Source: Polaromonas sp. OV174 (GTDB taxonomy: Bacteria > Pseudomonadota > Gammaproteobacteria > Burkholderiales > Burkholderiaceae_C). Taken from it: DNA of 64,000 nucleotides. The stretch spans positions 1 through 64,000 of the forward strand of contig NZ_FOKZ01000002.1 of assembly GCF_900112285.1 (NCBI RefSeq). The letters run 5' to 3'. The notes under the pieces are model-generated. The model ran no database searches, had not been told where the DNA came from, and was given only the letters and a program-made list of their open reading frames with translations. Shown piece by piece: positions 27,992-40,140 of the stretch. Made by a program: the position numbers and the translations under genes. Each line of letters opens with the position of its first letter. The first letter of the stretch is position 1.

Positions 27992-28606
27992 TTACGGCGC
28001 GGCGACCTGCCAGTCAAGCTGCCAGGCGCCCGACATCACGTTTTGCAGCCACAGCGCGCCAGTCAAAGTCTTGGAGTCAGTCACCCGGCCGCTGCCACAC
28101 CAGGCCAGCAGTTCAGCCGGACTGGCGGCGAACACGTCCAGGAACTCGCCGGCATCCAGCTTGCGCTCGCCCAGCGTCAGGCCGCGCGCAAACCAGATAT
28201 CTATAAATTCGGTGGAGTAGGAAATCACCGGATGCAGCACGCCGGCCTTGGCCCATTCGCGTGCGCTATAGCCGGTTTCTTCCAGCAGTTCGCGTTGCGC
28301 GCAGGCCAGCGAAGCCTCGCCAGCATCCAGCTTGCCGGCCGGAAACTCGATCATGACGGCTTGCACCGGATAGCGGTATTGGCGTTCCAGCACCAGCCGA
28401 CCATCGTCGAGCTGGGCCACGATCATGACCGCGCCCGGGTGAATCACATATTCGCGCGTGGCCTGGCTGCCATCGGGCAAGCCCACGGTATCGCGCCAAA
28501 CATGAAGGAAATGTCCCTTCAGCAGCGCTTCGGAGCTGACACGGGTTTCAAGCAAATGGCCGTCGGCCAGGCTCTCTTCCCCGTCAGAAGCGCACACTGG
28601 CTTCAT
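27992..28606 (-). CDS. NUDIX hydrolase (ADP-ribose pyrophosphatase-like)
   Basis: A 204-aa hydrolase with a full Nudix box: Gly, then Glu six residues on, then RELLEETGY. The length, N-terminal beta-strand part and downstream proline-rich IEFPAGKLDAGE context fit NudF-type ADP-ribose diphosphatase. The start ATG overlaps the stop of the DUF2818 gene. It belongs to the tail of the nuo operon and may help clear NAD breakdown products; that link is inference. Confidence 0.88.
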   Translation of the reverse strand: MKPVCASDGEESLADGHLLETRVSSEALLKGHFLHVWRDTVGLPDGSQATREYVIHPGAVMIVAQLDDGRLVLERQYRYPVQAVMIEFPAGKLDAGEASLACAQRELLEETGYSAREWAKAGVLHPVISYSTEFIDIWFARGLTLGERKLDAGEFLDVFAASPAELLAWCGSGRVTDSKTLTGALWLQNVMSGAWQLDWQVAAP

Positions 28607-28905
28607 GCCCGGGGCTTGAACAGATAACGGTAGGTGAAACCAGGAAAGGCAAAGGTCAGGAACAGCGTGCCGGTGATGGCATAAAACTCCCAACCCTGAG
28701 GGGCGATTTGCCCGAGGCTGCGCTCAAGGTAAAGCCCAATCCCGCCGACCACAAAATACCAGACGACCAGCTCGACCAGCCGCAGCGCCAAATTCTTGGG
28801 CTTGTTGAGTGCCACGACGACGAAAAGGCGGTTGCTGATAAAGGGCAGATTGGCGGCCAGCAAGGCCAGCAACACCACCAGCCACACGAAACCAGTCTGA
28901 GTCAT
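28603..28905 (-). CDS. DUF2818 family membrane protein
   Basis: A 100-aa protein with three predicted transmembrane helices (about 5-22, 38-58 and 70-92). DUF2818 proteins are commonly encoded right after nuoN in betaproteobacteria, which makes a role in complex I assembly or function plausible but unproven. It starts eight bases after nuoN and overlaps the NUDIX gene. Confidence 0.85.
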   Translation of the reverse strand: MTQTGFVWLVVLLALLAANLPFISNRLFVVVALNKPKNLALRLVELVVWYFVVGGIGLYLERSLGQIAPQGWEFYAITGTLFLTFAFPGFTYRYLFKPRA

Positions 28906-28912
28906 AGGACGC

Positions 28913-30415
28913 TTAGCTTCCCAGAGACTTGACGATGCTGCTGATGGCTTGCGCACACAGGGTCATCAGGCCGCCAGGCGCAATGCCAAGAATCAGCAGC
29001 AGCGCGCCATTGACGCTCAGCACGACCTTGACGTCTGCCGGTGCCGAGATCGGCTGGGCATTATGGCTATGTGGCGCATCGAAATACATCACCTTGATCA
29101 CGCGCAGGTAGTAGAAGGCGCCAATCAGCGACATCAAGACCGCAAAAACGGCAAGAACGATGTAACTGGTTTGCTGCGAAGAAATCAAGGCCTGCAGCAC
29201 CGACAACTTGGCATAGAAACCCACCAAGGGCGGCAAGCCGGCCAGCGAGAACATGGCCATGGCCATGACGCCGGCATACAGCGGGCTGCGCTGATTGAGG
29301 CCGGCCAGGTCGGTGATCTCTTCGGACTCATGCCCTGCACGAGCCAGCAGCAAAATGATGCCAAAGGCAGCCAGTGTGGTCAGCACATAGGTCAGGGCGT
29401 AGAACATCGCCGCGCCGTAGGCCGATTCGGTATTGAGCTGATTGCCGTTGACGACACCGGCCAGCAGGCCAAGCAGCAGGAAGCCCATTTGCGAAATCGT
29501 TGAGAACGCCAGCATGCGCTTGAGGTTGGACTGGGCCACCGCCGCCAGATTACCGACCAGCAGAGAGCCAATGGCCATCAGCGCCAGCATCTGCTGCCAG
29601 TCAATCGCCAGCGGCAGCATGCCTTCAACCAGCAAGCGAATGCAAATCGCAAAGGCGGCCAGTTGTGGTGCACCGCCAATCAGCAGCGTAACGGCCGTAG
29701 GCGCGCCCTGGTAGACGTCGGGCAACCACATGTGAAAAGGCACGGCACCCAGTTTGAAGGCCAGGCCGGCGACGATGAACACCAGACCAAACACCAGCAC
29801 CTGATGCTTGACCTGACGGCTGGCAATGGCGTTGAACACTTCATTGATATCCAGGGAGCCGGTCGCGCCGTAGAGCATGGACAAGCCATAAAGCAAGAAG
29901 CCGGAGGCCAGCGCACCCAGCACAAAGTACTTCATGGCCGCTTCCGTTGCGGTAGCGTTGTCACGGCGCAAGGCCACCAGTGCGTAACTGGACAGCGTCA
30001 GCAATTCCAGGCCCATGTAGAGCACCAGGAAGTTGTGACCTGAAATCATCACGAACATGCCCAGCAAGGCAAACAGGCTCAGGGTGAAGAACTCACCGCC
30101 GCGCAACATGTCCCGATCGGCCGCATAAGGCCGGCCATACACCAGCGTGACCATCAGGGCGATGCTGGAAAAACATTTGAGCCAGCTGCCCATGGGGTCG
30201 ACGACAACCATGTTGCCAAAGCCATAAAAGGTCTTGTCGCCCAGCGCATAGCAGGCTTCCAGAGCAGCTACTGCGGCCAGGGTCAGCAGGGACAGCACAT
30301 AAGTGCTGGTACGGCGCGGCGTTTTCACGCTCAAATCCGTGAGCGCAATGACGCAGGCCATCACCAATAGGACGATCTCGGGGAAAACCGCGATCCAACT
30401 GAGTTTGTCAATCAT
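28913..30415 (-). CDS. nuoN: NADH-quinone oxidoreductase subunit N
   Basis: A 500-aa antiporter-like proton-channel subunit of complex I, with about 14 transmembrane helices. Conserved intramembrane residues lie in [23 protein letters not shown] and in [20 protein letters not shown]. Last of the fourteen nuo genes, 23 bases after nuoM. Confidence 0.96.
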   Translation of the reverse strand: MIDKLSWIAVFPEIVLLVMACVIALTDLSVKTPRRTSTYVLSLLTLAAVAALEACYALGDKTFYGFGNMVVVDPMGSWLKCFSSIALMVTLVYGRPYAADRDMLRGGEFFTLSLFALLGMFVMISGHNFLVLYMGLELLTLSSYALVALRRDNATATEAAMKYFVLGALASGFLLYGLSMLYGATGSLDINEVFNAIASRQVKHQVLVFGLVFIVAGLAFKLGAVPFHMWLPDVYQGAPTAVTLLIGGAPQLAAFAICIRLLVEGMLPLAIDWQQMLALMAIGSLLVGNLAAVAQSNLKRMLAFSTISQMGFLLLGLLAGVVNGNQLNTESAYGAAMFYALTYVLTTLAAFGIILLLARAGHESEEITDLAGLNQRSPLYAGVMAMAMFSLAGLPPLVGFYAKLSVLQALISSQQTSYIVLAVFAVLMSLIGAFYYLRVIKVMYFDAPHSHNAQPISAPADVKVVLSVNGALLLILGIAPGGLMTLCAQAISSIVKSLGS

Positions 30416-30438
30416 CTGAATTCTTTGGATAGGTTGCG

Positions 30439-31914
30439 TCAGTTCAGTTTCGAGATGGCCATGTGCTTGAGCAAGTCAGCCACCGAGGTGTCCATCACGT
30501 CGGTAAATGGCTTGGGATAAATGCCCATGTACAAGACGGCAATGGCCAGCAAGGCAAGTGTCAGGAACTCGCGGGCGTTGATGTCTTTCAGCGCCTTGAC
30601 CTCGTCATTGGCCACCGGACCCAGATAGACCCGTTTGTACATCCACAAGGTGTAGGCGGCGCCAAAAATCAGTGCCGTGGCGGCGCCAAGACCGATCCAG
30701 AAATTGAATTTCACGCCACCCAGAATCACCATCCATTCGCCGACAAAACCGGCGGTTGCTGGCAAACCGCAATTGGCCATGGCAAACAGCAGGGCAAAGG
30801 CGGCAAACTTGGGCATGGTGTTGACCACGCCACCGTAACTGGCGATTTCGCGTGAGTGAACACGGTCGTAAAGCACGCCAATGCACAGGAACATGGCCGC
30901 GGAGACAAAGCCGTGGGCAATCATTTGCACGATACCGCCCGAAACGCCTAGGTCATTGAAGATGAAGAAGCCCAGCGTCACAAAACCCATGTGTGCCACC
31001 GAGGAATAGGCCACCAGTTTCTTCATGTCCTGCTGCACCAGCGCGACCATGCCCACATAGATCACGGCGATCAGCGACAGGGCAATCATCAGCCAGGCCC
31101 ATTCATGGGAAGCATCCGGGGCAATCGGCATCGAGAAGCGCAGGAAACCGTAAGCCCCAAGCTTGAGCATGATGGCGGCCAGCACGGCAGAGCCGCCGGT
31201 AGGCGCTTCCACGTGCACGTCGGGCAGCCAGGTGTGGACCGGCCACATCGGCACCTTGACGGCAAAGGCCGCAAAGAAGGCAAAGAACAACAAGGTTTGC
31301 ACCGTGCCGCCCAAAGGCAGTTTATGCCAGCTCAGAATGTCAAAACTGCCACCCGACTTGTTGTACAGGAAGATCAGCGCCACCAGCAGCATCAATGAGC
31401 CCAGCAAGGTGTAGAGGAAAAACTTGAAGGCCGCGTAAATTTTGTTAGGCCCGCCCCAGATACCAATGATCAGGTACATCGGAATCAGCGTGGCCTCGAA
31501 GAACACGTAGAACAAAATACCGTCCAGCGCACTGAACACACCAATCATCAGACCGCTGAGGATCAGGAAGGAGGCCATGTACTGGTTGACACGCGTGGTG
31601 ATCGATTCCCAGCTGGCAATGATGACCACCACGTTGATAAAGGCCGTCAGCAACACGAACCACAGCGAGATGCCATCCACGCCGAGGTGGTAATTGACAT
31701 TGAAACGCTGGATCCAGCTGCTTTTCTCGACAAACTGCATGGCCGAGGTGCCCAGCTGAAAGCCGTCATACAAGGGCAAGGTCACCAGCAAGCTGACGAC
31801 AGCACCCACCAGAGCGATCCAGCGCACGCTGCGTGCCTGTTCGTCCCGGCCCAGGGCCAATAAAACCACGCCAAAAATAATCGGCGTCCATATGGCAAGG
31901 CTCAACAATCCCAT
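30439..31914 (-). CDS. nuoM: NADH-quinone oxidoreductase subunit M
   Basis: A 491-aa membrane antiporter-like subunit, about 14 helices. The family sequence [30 protein letters not shown] contains the channel lysine and the broken helix. The [14 protein letters not shown] helix carries the conserved glutamate. It acts in proton pumping. Confidence 0.96.
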   Translation of the reverse strand: MGLLSLAIWTPIIFGVVLLALGRDEQARSVRWIALVGAVVSLLVTLPLYDGFQLGTSAMQFVEKSSWIQRFNVNYHLGVDGISLWFVLLTAFINVVVIIASWESITTRVNQYMASFLILSGLMIGVFSALDGILFYVFFEATLIPMYLIIGIWGGPNKIYAAFKFFLYTLLGSLMLLVALIFLYNKSGGSFDILSWHKLPLGGTVQTLLFFAFFAAFAVKVPMWPVHTWLPDVHVEAPTGGSAVLAAIMLKLGAYGFLRFSMPIAPDASHEWAWLMIALSLIAVIYVGMVALVQQDMKKLVAYSSVAHMGFVTLGFFIFNDLGVSGGIVQMIAHGFVSAAMFLCIGVLYDRVHSREIASYGGVVNTMPKFAAFALLFAMANCGLPATAGFVGEWMVILGGVKFNFWIGLGAATALIFGAAYTLWMYKRVYLGPVANDEVKALKDINAREFLTLALLAIAVLYMGIYPKPFTDVMDTSVADLLKHMAISKLN

Positions 31915-31944
31915 TTTTGCTCTTCCTTCTTCTTGTAGATTGTT

Positions 31945-33981
31945 TTAGCGATTGAGCCAGACGAAATACGTCATCAAAACAAACACGCCGATGATCATGC
32001 CGAAAGCATAGTGATAGATATAGCCCGACTGCAGACGACGAACGATGCTGGAGATCCAGCCCACCAGCTTCCAGGAGCCATTAACCAAGGCACCGTCGAT
32101 CAATTTCTGATCGCCACCCTTCCACAGAAGCGTACCCAGAGCGCGCGTGCCGCGGGCCAGCACGTTCTCATTGAACCAGTCGAGGTAGTACTTGTTCTCC
32201 AGCAGCGTGTAAAGAGGCTGCGCCATGCGTTTGATAGCCGCAGGCAGCGCCGGGTTGACCATGTACATGTAGTACGAAACGGCGACTCCAGCCAGCGCCA
32301 GCCAGAAAGGCGCCGTCGACAAGCCGTGCAAGGCCATCTGGACCGGGCCATGGAAAGCCTTGGCCAGCTCTTCCATGGCGGGATGGCGCTCAAGATTGAC
32401 GAAGATGGCGTCTTTGAAAAACTCGCCGAACAGCATGGGCTGAATCGTCATGAAACCAATGAGCACAGAGGGAATGGCCAGCAGTATCAGAGGCACCGTC
32501 ACCACCCATGGCGACTCGTGCGGTGGCTGATGATCATCATGGTGATGATGAGGATCGGGCTCTTCACTTGCATCGTGGTGATGCGCGTCAGGATTGTCGT
32601 CAAATCGCTCCTTGCCGTGAAAGACCAGGAAGTACAGACGGAATGAATAAAACGCCGTGACGAAAACACCCGCCAATACCGCGAAATGTGCAAAGCCGCT
32701 GCCCCACAAATGACTCTCGGCCACTGCTTCAATGATGCTGTCCTTGGAATAAAAACCAGCGAACAGCGGCGTGCCCATCAGCGCCAAAGAGCCCAGCAGG
32801 AAAGTAATCCAGGTGATAGGCATGTACTTGCGCACGCCGCCCATCCAGCGGATGTCCTGATTGTGGTGCATGCCGATGATGACCGAGCCGGCACCCAGAA
32901 ACAGCAGCGCCTTGAAAAAAGCATGCGTCATCAGGTGAAAGACAGCCACGGAGTAGGCAGATGCGCCCAGCGCAACCGTCATGTAGCCCAGCTGCGACAA
33001 GGTGGAGTAAGCAATCACGCGCTTGATGTCGTTCTGGATGATGCCGAGAAAACCCATGAACAGCGCCGTGATGGCGCCTATCACCATGATGAAGCTCAGG
33101 GCCGTGTCACTCAGCTCAAACAGCGGCGACATACGCGCCACCATGAAGATGCCGGCGGTCACCATGGTCGCCGCATGAATCAACGCAGAAATGGGGGTCG
33201 GGCCTTCCATGGAATCGGGCAACCACACATGCAGCGGAAACTGGGCCGACTTGCCCATGGCGCCAATGAACAGGCAAATGCAGATCACCGTCACCAGCAT
33301 CCAGCCGGTGCCGGGGAAAGCCAGTTTGGACAGTTCGTCCGCCTTGGCAAAGGCTTCGCCGTAATTGAGCGTACCGGCGTAAGCGGCGATCAGGCCAATG
33401 CCAAGGATGAAGCCAAAGTCGCCCACCCGGTTGACCAGAAAGGCCTTCATGTTGGCGAAAATCGCCGTAGGCTTGTTGAACCAGAAACCGATCAGCAGAT
33501 AGGACACTAGGCCAACCGCTTCCCAACCAAAGAACAACTGCAGCATGTTGTTGCTCATCACCAGCATCAGCATGGAGAAGGTAAACAGCGAGATGTAGGC
33601 GAAGAAACGGTTATAGCCTTCGTCTTCCTCCATATAGCCAATGGTGTAGATATGCACCATCAGCGACACGAAGGTGACCACGCACATCATCATGGCGGTC
33701 AGGCCATCGACCAGAAAACCGACTTCCATTTTCAAACCGCCCACCACCATCCAGGTGTAAAGCGTTTCGTTGAAGCGCGCGCCATCCACCACGACACTTT
33801 GCAGCGTCATGGCCGAGATGATGAAAGCCACCAGCACACCCAGAATGGTGAGGGAGTGCGACAGGCGTTTACCTATCCAGTTGCCACCAAACGATGTGCC
33901 GAGAATACCGGCAAGCAGTGCGCCGGCCAGTGGGGCCAGCGGAACGGCCAGCAGGGCCGAGGCAGAAAGGGTTTGACTCAT
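31945..33981 (-). CDS. nuoL: NADH-quinone oxidoreductase subunit L
   Basis: A 678-aa distal antiporter-like subunit with the long lateral helix at the C-terminus. KSAQFPLHVWLPDSMEGPTPISALIHAATMV is the family sequence. A His/Asp-rich loop (about residues 455-485, HHHH and several HH pairs) sits between two helices and may bind metal. The start ATG 33981 is taken because an upstream extension would run into nuoK. Confidence 0.96.
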   Translation of the reverse strand: MSQTLSASALLAVPLAPLAGALLAGILGTSFGGNWIGKRLSHSLTILGVLVAFIISAMTLQSVVVDGARFNETLYTWMVVGGLKMEVGFLVDGLTAMMMCVVTFVSLMVHIYTIGYMEEDEGYNRFFAYISLFTFSMLMLVMSNNMLQLFFGWEAVGLVSYLLIGFWFNKPTAIFANMKAFLVNRVGDFGFILGIGLIAAYAGTLNYGEAFAKADELSKLAFPGTGWMLVTVICICLFIGAMGKSAQFPLHVWLPDSMEGPTPISALIHAATMVTAGIFMVARMSPLFELSDTALSFIMVIGAITALFMGFLGIIQNDIKRVIAYSTLSQLGYMTVALGASAYSVAVFHLMTHAFFKALLFLGAGSVIIGMHHNQDIRWMGGVRKYMPITWITFLLGSLALMGTPLFAGFYSKDSIIEAVAESHLWGSGFAHFAVLAGVFVTAFYSFRLYFLVFHGKERFDDNPDAHHHDASEEPDPHHHHDDHQPPHESPWVVTVPLILLAIPSVLIGFMTIQPMLFGEFFKDAIFVNLERHPAMEELAKAFHGPVQMALHGLSTAPFWLALAGVAVSYYMYMVNPALPAAIKRMAQPLYTLLENKYYLDWFNENVLARGTRALGTLLWKGGDQKLIDGALVNGSWKLVGWISSIVRRLQSGYIYHYAFGMIIGVFVLMTYFVWLNR

Positions 33982-33988
33982 CTTTTTA

Positions 33989-34297
33989 TTAACCCTGGAG
34001 CGTGTTGAGTTCGTCGACGTTGATGCTGGACTTGTTACGGAACAGCAGCACCAAAATGGCCAGTCCAATAGCGGACTCGGCCGCCGCGACGGTCAGGATG
34101 AAGAACACAAATACCTGACCAGCCATATCGTTCAGATAGTAGGAAAAGGCCACGAAATTCATGTTGACTGCCAGCAGCATGAGTTCAATCGCCATGAGCA
34201 GGACAATCAGATTTTTTCGGTTTAGAAAAATCCCGATGATGGACAAGGCAAAAAGCATGGCGCCCAGCGAAAGAAAATGACCCAGCGTGAGCATCAT
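33989..34297 (-). CDS. nuoK: NADH-quinone oxidoreductase subunit K
   Basis: A 102-aa subunit with three transmembrane helices. The conserved membrane glutamates are in [11 protein letters not shown] and [13 protein letters not shown]. Its start overlaps the nuoJ stop. Confidence 0.96.
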   Translation of the reverse strand: MMLTLGHFLSLGAMLFALSIIGIFLNRKNLIVLLMAIELMLLAVNMNFVAFSYYLNDMAGQVFVFFILTVAAAESAIGLAILVLLFRNKSSINVDELNTLQG

Positions 34298-34938
34298 GCT
34301 TGTTTCTCCTCGACCGAAGCCACTGCCACGGGTGCTGCGACCACTGATTTCATCTTGACCAGGCGGACACGATCTGCCGCCTTGACTCGGACCTGATCTG
34401 CAGGGTTGACACTCTTGGAGTCCTTGCGTTGACGCAGGGTCAGCGCGATAGCGGCAATGATGGCCACCAGCAGAATCACGGCCGCAATTTCAAGCGGATA
34501 TACATACTCGGAGTAAAGCAGCTTGCCCAACTCCTTGGTATTGGAAACCTGCTCGCCCAATGAGCCGGCTGCCGAAGCCAGCTTGGGCGGCTCACGAAAG
34601 CCGCCCATCAGCACATAGGACATTTCCAGCGCAATGATGGCGCCCACAGAACCGGCCAGCGGAAAATGTTTCCAGAAGCCCTTGCGCACACTGTCCATAT
34701 TGATGTCCAGCATCATCACCACAAAGAGAAACAGCACCATCACCGCGCCCACGTAGACCAACACCAGCGTGATGGCCAGAAACTCGGCTTTAAGCAAGAT
34801 CCAGACGGCGGCCGCCTGGAAAAATGCCAGCACCAGGAAAAGCGCGGCATGCACCGGATTACGTGCCGTGATCACCCGGAAGGCTGCAAACAGCAGCACC
34901 GCGGCGAAGACATAAAAAAGACCTGTTTTAGCGTCCAT
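34294..34938 (-). CDS. nuoJ: NADH-quinone oxidoreductase subunit J
   Basis: A 214-aa membrane subunit with five helices and a charged C-terminal tail of about 45 residues. [15 protein letters not shown] and [17 protein letters not shown] are typical; the latter contains the pi-bulge region that changes during turnover. Confidence 0.95.
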   Translation of the reverse strand: MDAKTGLFYVFAAVLLFAAFRVITARNPVHAALFLVLAFFQAAAVWILLKAEFLAITLVLVYVGAVMVLFLFVVMMLDINMDSVRKGFWKHFPLAGSVGAIIALEMSYVLMGGFREPPKLASAAGSLGEQVSNTKELGKLLYSEYVYPLEIAAVILLVAIIAAIALTLRQRKDSKSVNPADQVRVKAADRVRLVKMKSVVAAPVAVASVEEKQA

Positions 34939-34982
34939 ATCGTGGTGGATTCTTTCTTGTGCGAACTACTTGGCGGCGAGGA

Positions 34983-35480
34983 TCAACGGTATTTGGCGTC
35001 TGCCGCGCGGTTGGCGGCAATCTCGCCCTCATAACGGTCGCCGACCGCCAGCAGCATTTCTTTGGTGAAATACAGGTCGCCACGTTTTTCACCGTGGTAT
35101 TCGAAAATATGGGTTTCGACGATCGAATCGACCGGGCAACTCTCTTCGCAAAAACCGCAAAAAATGCACTTGGTCAAGTCAATGTCATAGCGCGAGGTGC
35201 GACGGCTGCCGTCCTCTCGTACATCAGACTCGATGGTGATGGCCATGGCCGGGCACACCGCCTCGCAGAGCTTGCAGGCAATGCAGCGCTCTTCGCCATT
35301 CTCATAGCGACGCAATGCATGCAGCCCTCGAAAGCGCGGGCTGAGCGGTGTTTTTTCTTCGGGAAACTGAACCGTGATCTTGCGGCTGAACATGTACTTG
35401 CCGGTCAGGGCCATGCCCTTGAACAGCTCGGTCAACATGAAGCTAGAAACAAAATCCTTGACGGAGGCAACTGCAGACAT
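34983..35480 (-). CDS. nuoI: NADH-quinone oxidoreductase subunit I
   Basis: A 165-aa peripheral subunit with two ferredoxin-type [4Fe-4S] motifs, [12 protein letters not shown] and [12 protein letters not shown], corresponding to clusters N6a and N6b. These pass electrons from NuoG to NuoB. Confidence 0.97.
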   Translation of the reverse strand: MSAVASVKDFVSSFMLTELFKGMALTGKYMFSRKITVQFPEEKTPLSPRFRGLHALRRYENGEERCIACKLCEAVCPAMAITIESDVREDGSRRTSRYDIDLTKCIFCGFCEESCPVDSIVETHIFEYHGEKRGDLYFTKEMLLAVGDRYEGEIAANRAADAKYR

Positions 35481-35490
35481 GACTTTTCGC

Positions 35491-36570
35491 CTATTTCCAG
35501 ATGTTGTATGAGGTCTGCATCCAGGCCCCGACGACGACCAGCCAGACCAGGGTCACGGGGATGAATATCTTCCAGCCCAGACGCATGATTTGGTCGTAAC
35601 GGAAGCGCGGGAAGGTGGCGCGCACCCACAGAAAGGTCGTAACGACCACAAAGGTCTTGATGCCCAGCCAGATCCAGCCGGGAATCCAGTTGAACAGTGC
35701 GCTGTCAATCGGAGACAGCCAGCCACCCAGGAACAGGAGAACGCACAGCACCGACATCAAAATCATGTTGGCGTACTCGGCCAGGAAGAACATGGCAAAG
35801 GACATGCCGGAGTACTCGACCATGTGGCCGGCTACGATCTCGGACTCACCCTCCACCACGTCGAACGGGTGGCGATTGGTTTCGGCGAGGCTGGAGATGA
35901 AATACACCACAAAAATTGGCAACAGGGGCAGCCAGTTCCAGGACAGGAAATTCAGCCCCTTGTCAGCGGCCATGCCGCTGGCCTGACCCATGACGATATC
36001 GGTCATATTCAGGCTACCCGACACCATGAGCACCACCACCAGGCAAAAGCCCATGGCAATTTCGTAACTCACCATCTGAGCCGAGGCCCGCATGGCACCC
36101 AAAAAGGCGTACTTGGAATTCGAGGCCCAGCCGGCGATGATGACGCCGTAGACTTCCATCGAGGTGATGGCCATCAGGAACAACAGACCAGCGTTAAGGT
36201 TGGACAGCGCCACTTCAGGTCCAAAAGGAATCACCGCCCAGGCCGCCAGGGCCGGCATGATGGTCATGATGGGACCCAGCACGAACAAACCCTTGCTGGC
36301 GGCCGTAGGAATGATGATTTCCTTGGTCAGCAGTTTGAGTGCATCGGCAATCGGCTGTAGCAAACCAGAAGGACCAATGCGATTGGGGCCCAAGCGGATC
36401 TGCGTAAAGCCAATGGCCTTGCGTTCCCACAGCGTGAGGTAGGCGACGCAACCCATCAGCGGCAGCAGCACGCAGACGATCTTGATGAGAACCCACAGCA
36501 CCGGCCAGACCGTTGCCGGCCAGATACCGCCCATCAAACCCTGGCCGAAAGCGTAAATCGTATCAATCAT
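35491..36570 (-). CDS. nuoH: NADH-quinone oxidoreductase subunit H
   Basis: A 359-aa membrane subunit that forms part of the quinone site, with eight helices. The segments [23 protein letters not shown] and [19 protein letters not shown] are diagnostic. Its start overlaps the nuoG stop by ATGA. Confidence 0.97.
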   Translation of the reverse strand: MIDTIYAFGQGLMGGIWPATVWPVLWVLIKIVCVLLPLMGCVAYLTLWERKAIGFTQIRLGPNRIGPSGLLQPIADALKLLTKEIIIPTAASKGLFVLGPIMTIMPALAAWAVIPFGPEVALSNLNAGLLFLMAITSMEVYGVIIAGWASNSKYAFLGAMRASAQMVSYEIAMGFCLVVVLMVSGSLNMTDIVMGQASGMAADKGLNFLSWNWLPLLPIFVVYFISSLAETNRHPFDVVEGESEIVAGHMVEYSGMSFAMFFLAEYANMILMSVLCVLLFLGGWLSPIDSALFNWIPGWIWLGIKTFVVVTTFLWVRATFPRFRYDQIMRLGWKIFIPVTLVWLVVVGAWMQTSYNIWK

Positions 36571-38711
36571 GCGGCCACTCCTTCGAGGCTTGCAGCTTGC
36601 CGGGCATCTGCCGTCAACTGCAGCGATGTCGCACGCCTGACCAGACCGTCGAGCTGGTAAATACTGGCCACGGCGGGTGCCGGACCGGCCTGGGCAGACA
36701 ACACGATGGTGGCCTGGCTCGCATTGCTCAAACGGTCTGCCGGCACTTGAGCCGCATCCGCGCCCGGGATCTGCTTGAGCACGTCCTGTGAGGATTCGAA
36801 ATCAAAACCGGGCAAGTCCAGCAGATTGGCCAGAACGCGCAAGACCTTCCAGGCCGGCCGCGTCTCTGCCAATGGTTTGACGACCGCATGAAAGCCCTGA
36901 ACGCGGCCTTCTGCATTGACAAACGTGCCAGAAGTTTCGGAAAAGGGAGCGATGGGCAAGAGCACATCGCTAAAACTCATATTGGCCTTGAAGGGGCTCA
37001 GGGTGACGACCATCTGGGCGGCATTGAGCGAAGTCTTGGCCTTGGCACCTGGTGCCGAATCAAACTCGGGCTCATTATTCAGCAGGATGACTGCTTTCAG
37101 TTTGCCATCCAGCATCTGGCCGGCGTTCAAGCCCTTGTCGCCCGGCAAGGCACCGGCCAATTGCGCGCCTACGGTGTTGGCGGCTTCGGTCAGATAACCC
37201 ACGGAGGCACCGGTTTGCGCACCAATCCAGTTGGCCAGAGCCAGCAGGCTGGATGCATTGGCGTGGTGAGCTGCGGCATTGCCCAGCAAGATGGCTTTGC
37301 GCTCACCGCCCAGCAGTGAAGTGGCAATCGCCTTGGCTGCATTGCTGGCCTGCCCCGTTGCCGGTGCGGACACGCCCTTCTCTGCCGCAATCGCTACGGC
37401 CACATCGGCCAGCATTTGCGCCCAGGCTTCGGGTGCTGCCAGCAAGGTGTTGGCAACCGGCATCGCCCACGCGTCTGCGGAGCTCAATTCAACTACTGAA
37501 TTGATAGCATTCAGCGCACAGCCCTTCCGGACAGACTGCCGAATTCGTTGCGCAAACAGCGGATGGTCCTTGCGCAGATTGGAACCAACTATCAGTACGC
37601 GCTGCAGTTGTGACAGCGAGGCAATGGAAGTGCCCAACCAGCGCACAGCGGTCGAATTGGCAAACTCGGCGTTGCGCAGGCGGTAGTCGATGTTCTCGCT
37701 GCCCAGGCCGCGCATCAGGGCGCCTGCCAGGTGCAACTCTTCCAGCGTACTATGCGGACTGACCAAGGTACCCACGCTGTCGGCACCGTGATCGGCCTTG
37801 ATCTGCTTCAGGCCATTGGCGACATATTCGAGCGCGGTTTGCCAGTCGACGGTTTTCCACTCGCCGCCCTGCTTGAGCATGGGATTTAGCAGGCGCTCAT
37901 CGCTATTCAGCGCTTCGTAAGAGAAGCGGTCGCGGTCAGCGATCCAGCATTCGTTGACGTCTTCGTTTTCCAACGGCACCACGCGCATGACCTTGTTGTT
38001 CTTGACCTGGACAATCAGGTTGGCACCGGTCGAATCGTGCGGGCTGACCGATTTGCGGCGCGACAGCTCCCAGGTACGGGCGCTGTAGCGGAAAGGCTTG
38101 CTGGTCAGTGCTCCGACCGGGCAGATGTCGATCATGTTGCCCGACAGTTCGGAGTCCACCGACATGCCAACAAAGGTCTCAATCTCGGCATGTTCGCCGC
38201 GGTGCGACATGCCCAACTCCATCACGCCAGCGACTTCCTGGCCGAAGCGGACGCAACGAGTGCAGTGAATGCAGCGGCTCATTTCCTCCATGGAAATCAG
38301 TGGGCCGACGTCCTTGTGGAACACGACACGCTTTTCTTCTTCGTAGCGGGATTCGCCAGCACCATAACCCACGGCCAGATCCTGCAACTGACACTCGCCA
38401 CCTTGATCGCAAATCGGGCAATCCAGCGGATGATTGATGAGCAGGAACTCCATCACGCCCTTTTGGGCCTTGATGGCTTTGTCATTCTTGGTGCGCACGA
38501 TCATGCCCTGCGTCACAGGCGTGGCGCAGGCCGGCATGGGCTTGGGCGCCTTTTCCACATCCACGAGGCACATGCGGCAGTTGGCCGCAATGCTCAGCTT
38601 CTTGTGGTAACAAAAATGCGGAATATAGGTGCCGGCCTTTTCGGCCGCATGCATCACCGTGCTGCCTTCGAGCACTTCCACCTTTTGGCCGTCGAGTTCT
38701 ATTTCAACCAT
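36567..38711 (-). CDS. nuoG: NADH-quinone oxidoreductase subunit G
   Basis: A 714-aa iron-sulfur subunit. The N-terminal [2Fe-2S] site ([17 protein letters not shown]), the His-ligated [4Fe-4S] region ([18 protein letters not shown]) and [10 protein letters not shown] cluster are visible, followed by a molybdopterin-oxidoreductase-like domain without a pterin role. The start at 38711 is the conserved MVEIELDG; a TTG upstream lies in the nuoF stop. Codons near 37493-37508 include a repeat-like palindrome. Confidence 0.96.
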   Translation of the reverse strand: MVEIELDGQKVEVLEGSTVMHAAEKAGTYIPHFCYHKKLSIAANCRMCLVDVEKAPKPMPACATPVTQGMIVRTKNDKAIKAQKGVMEFLLINHPLDCPICDQGGECQLQDLAVGYGAGESRYEEEKRVVFHKDVGPLISMEEMSRCIHCTRCVRFGQEVAGVMELGMSHRGEHAEIETFVGMSVDSELSGNMIDICPVGALTSKPFRYSARTWELSRRKSVSPHDSTGANLIVQVKNNKVMRVVPLENEDVNECWIADRDRFSYEALNSDERLLNPMLKQGGEWKTVDWQTALEYVANGLKQIKADHGADSVGTLVSPHSTLEELHLAGALMRGLGSENIDYRLRNAEFANSTAVRWLGTSIASLSQLQRVLIVGSNLRKDHPLFAQRIRQSVRKGCALNAINSVVELSSADAWAMPVANTLLAAPEAWAQMLADVAVAIAAEKGVSAPATGQASNAAKAIATSLLGGERKAILLGNAAAHHANASSLLALANWIGAQTGASVGYLTEAANTVGAQLAGALPGDKGLNAGQMLDGKLKAVILLNNEPEFDSAPGAKAKTSLNAAQMVVTLSPFKANMSFSDVLLPIAPFSETSGTFVNAEGRVQGFHAVVKPLAETRPAWKVLRVLANLLDLPGFDFESSQDVLKQIPGADAAQVPADRLSNASQATIVLSAQAGPAPAVASIYQLDGLVRRATSLQLTADARQAASLEGVAA
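37493..37508. repeat. repeat-like palindrome core within nuoG
   Basis: CTACTGAATTGATAGC resembles the stem of the short interspersed repeats at 53230 and 54811. The rest of the element is not recognisable here, so this may be a remnant or a coincidence. Confidence 0.3.
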
Positions 38712-38728
38712 ATGTTTCTTTTCGCCCT

Positions 38729-40138
38729 TCAAGCCTGCGTGGCCACGTGCCCAGCGGCCTGCGAAGCTGAGGCTTGAGGAATGTTTTTCTGGATCATGGC
38801 TTCAAACTCATGACGGTAGTGCTTGATCATGGCCCGCACCGGCATGGCCGCTGCATCGCCCAGCGCGCAAATCGTGCGGCCCTGGATGTTGTCGGCCACA
38901 GAGTTCAGCAAGTCCATATCGTTGGCCCGCCCTTCGCCTTTGTGAATGCGATCCACGACACGCCACAACCAGCCTGTTCCTTCACGGCAAGGCGTGCACT
39001 GACCGCAGGACTCGTGCATGTAAAAGTAGGAGAGGCGCTTGAGCGACTCGACCATGCAACGGGTGTCGTCCATCACGATCACGGCCCCCGAGCCCAGCAT
39101 GGAGCCGGCCTTGGCGATCGAGTCGTAGTCCATGGTGCAGTCCATCATGATGGCGGCCGGCAACACGGGCGACGACGAGCCGCCGGGAATGACGGCCTTG
39201 AGCGTGCGCCCCTTGCGAACACCACCAGCGAGCTCCAGCAACTTGGCAAACGGCGTGCCCATGGGCACTTCATAGTTGCCCGGCAACTCAACGTCGCCAG
39301 AAACCGAATAAATCTTGGTGCCACCGTTATTGGGCTTGCCGCATTCCAGATAGGCCTGGCCACCGTTGCGGATGATCCAGGGCACGGCGGCAAAGGTTTC
39401 GGTGTTATTGATGGTGGTGGGCTTGCCGTACAGGCCAAAGCTTGCCGGAAATGGCGGCTTGAAGCGCGGCTGGCCTTTTTTGCCTTCCAGCGACTCCAGC
39501 AAACCGGTCTCTTCACCGCAAATGTAAGCGCCAAAACCGTGCGCCGCATGCAACTGGAACGTGAAACCACTGCCCAGAATGTTGTCGCCGAGCAGACCGG
39601 CGGCACGCGCCTCATCCAGTGCGGCTTCAAAGCGCTGATAGGTGGCGAAGATTTCGCCGTGAATGTAGTTGTAACCCACGCTGATGCCCATGGCATAAGC
39701 CGCAATCGCCATACCCTCGATCACGCTGTGCGGGTTGTACTGCATGATGTCGCGGTCCTTGCAGGTGCCCGGCTCGCCTTCATCGGAGTTGCAGACCAGG
39801 TATTTTTGGCCTGGGAACTGGCGCGGCATGAAGCTCCACTTCAAGCCGGTCGGAAAACCCGCACCGCCACGGCCGCGCAAGCCGCCGGCTTTGACCTCGG
39901 CAATCACCTGGTCAGGCGTCATGCCTTCGCCGCCGTCTTGGCCCAGGATCTTGCGCAGGGCCTGGTAGCCACCACGGGCTTGATAGTCCGCTAGGTGCCA
40001 GTTGCTGCCATCCAGATTGGCGAGGATTTGGGGACTAATGTGCCGGCCGTGAAAGCAGGTCTGCACCCCGGTGGCGGCAAATTGCGACAGCACGCCCTGC
40101 GCTGCTGCGTTGTGATTGGATTGCGATGCGAGCGTCAT
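38729..40138 (-). CDS. nuoF: NADH-quinone oxidoreductase subunit F
   Basis: A 469-aa subunit that binds NADH and FMN and starts electron transfer. [13 protein letters not shown] is the glycine-rich NADH/FMN loop, and [15 protein letters not shown] holds three ligands of cluster N3. The start ATG at 40138 follows GAGGCGAAG and is three bases after nuoE; the longer open frame upstream is not used. Confidence 0.97.
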   Translation of the reverse strand: MTLASQSNHNAAAQGVLSQFAATGVQTCFHGRHISPQILANLDGSNWHLADYQARGGYQALRKILGQDGGEGMTPDQVIAEVKAGGLRGRGGAGFPTGLKWSFMPRQFPGQKYLVCNSDEGEPGTCKDRDIMQYNPHSVIEGMAIAAYAMGISVGYNYIHGEIFATYQRFEAALDEARAAGLLGDNILGSGFTFQLHAAHGFGAYICGEETGLLESLEGKKGQPRFKPPFPASFGLYGKPTTINNTETFAAVPWIIRNGGQAYLECGKPNNGGTKIYSVSGDVELPGNYEVPMGTPFAKLLELAGGVRKGRTLKAVIPGGSSSPVLPAAIMMDCTMDYDSIAKAGSMLGSGAVIVMDDTRCMVESLKRLSYFYMHESCGQCTPCREGTGWLWRVVDRIHKGEGRANDMDLLNSVADNIQGRTICALGDAAAMPVRAMIKHYRHEFEAMIQKNIPQASASQAAGHVATQA

Positions 40139-40140
40139 GT

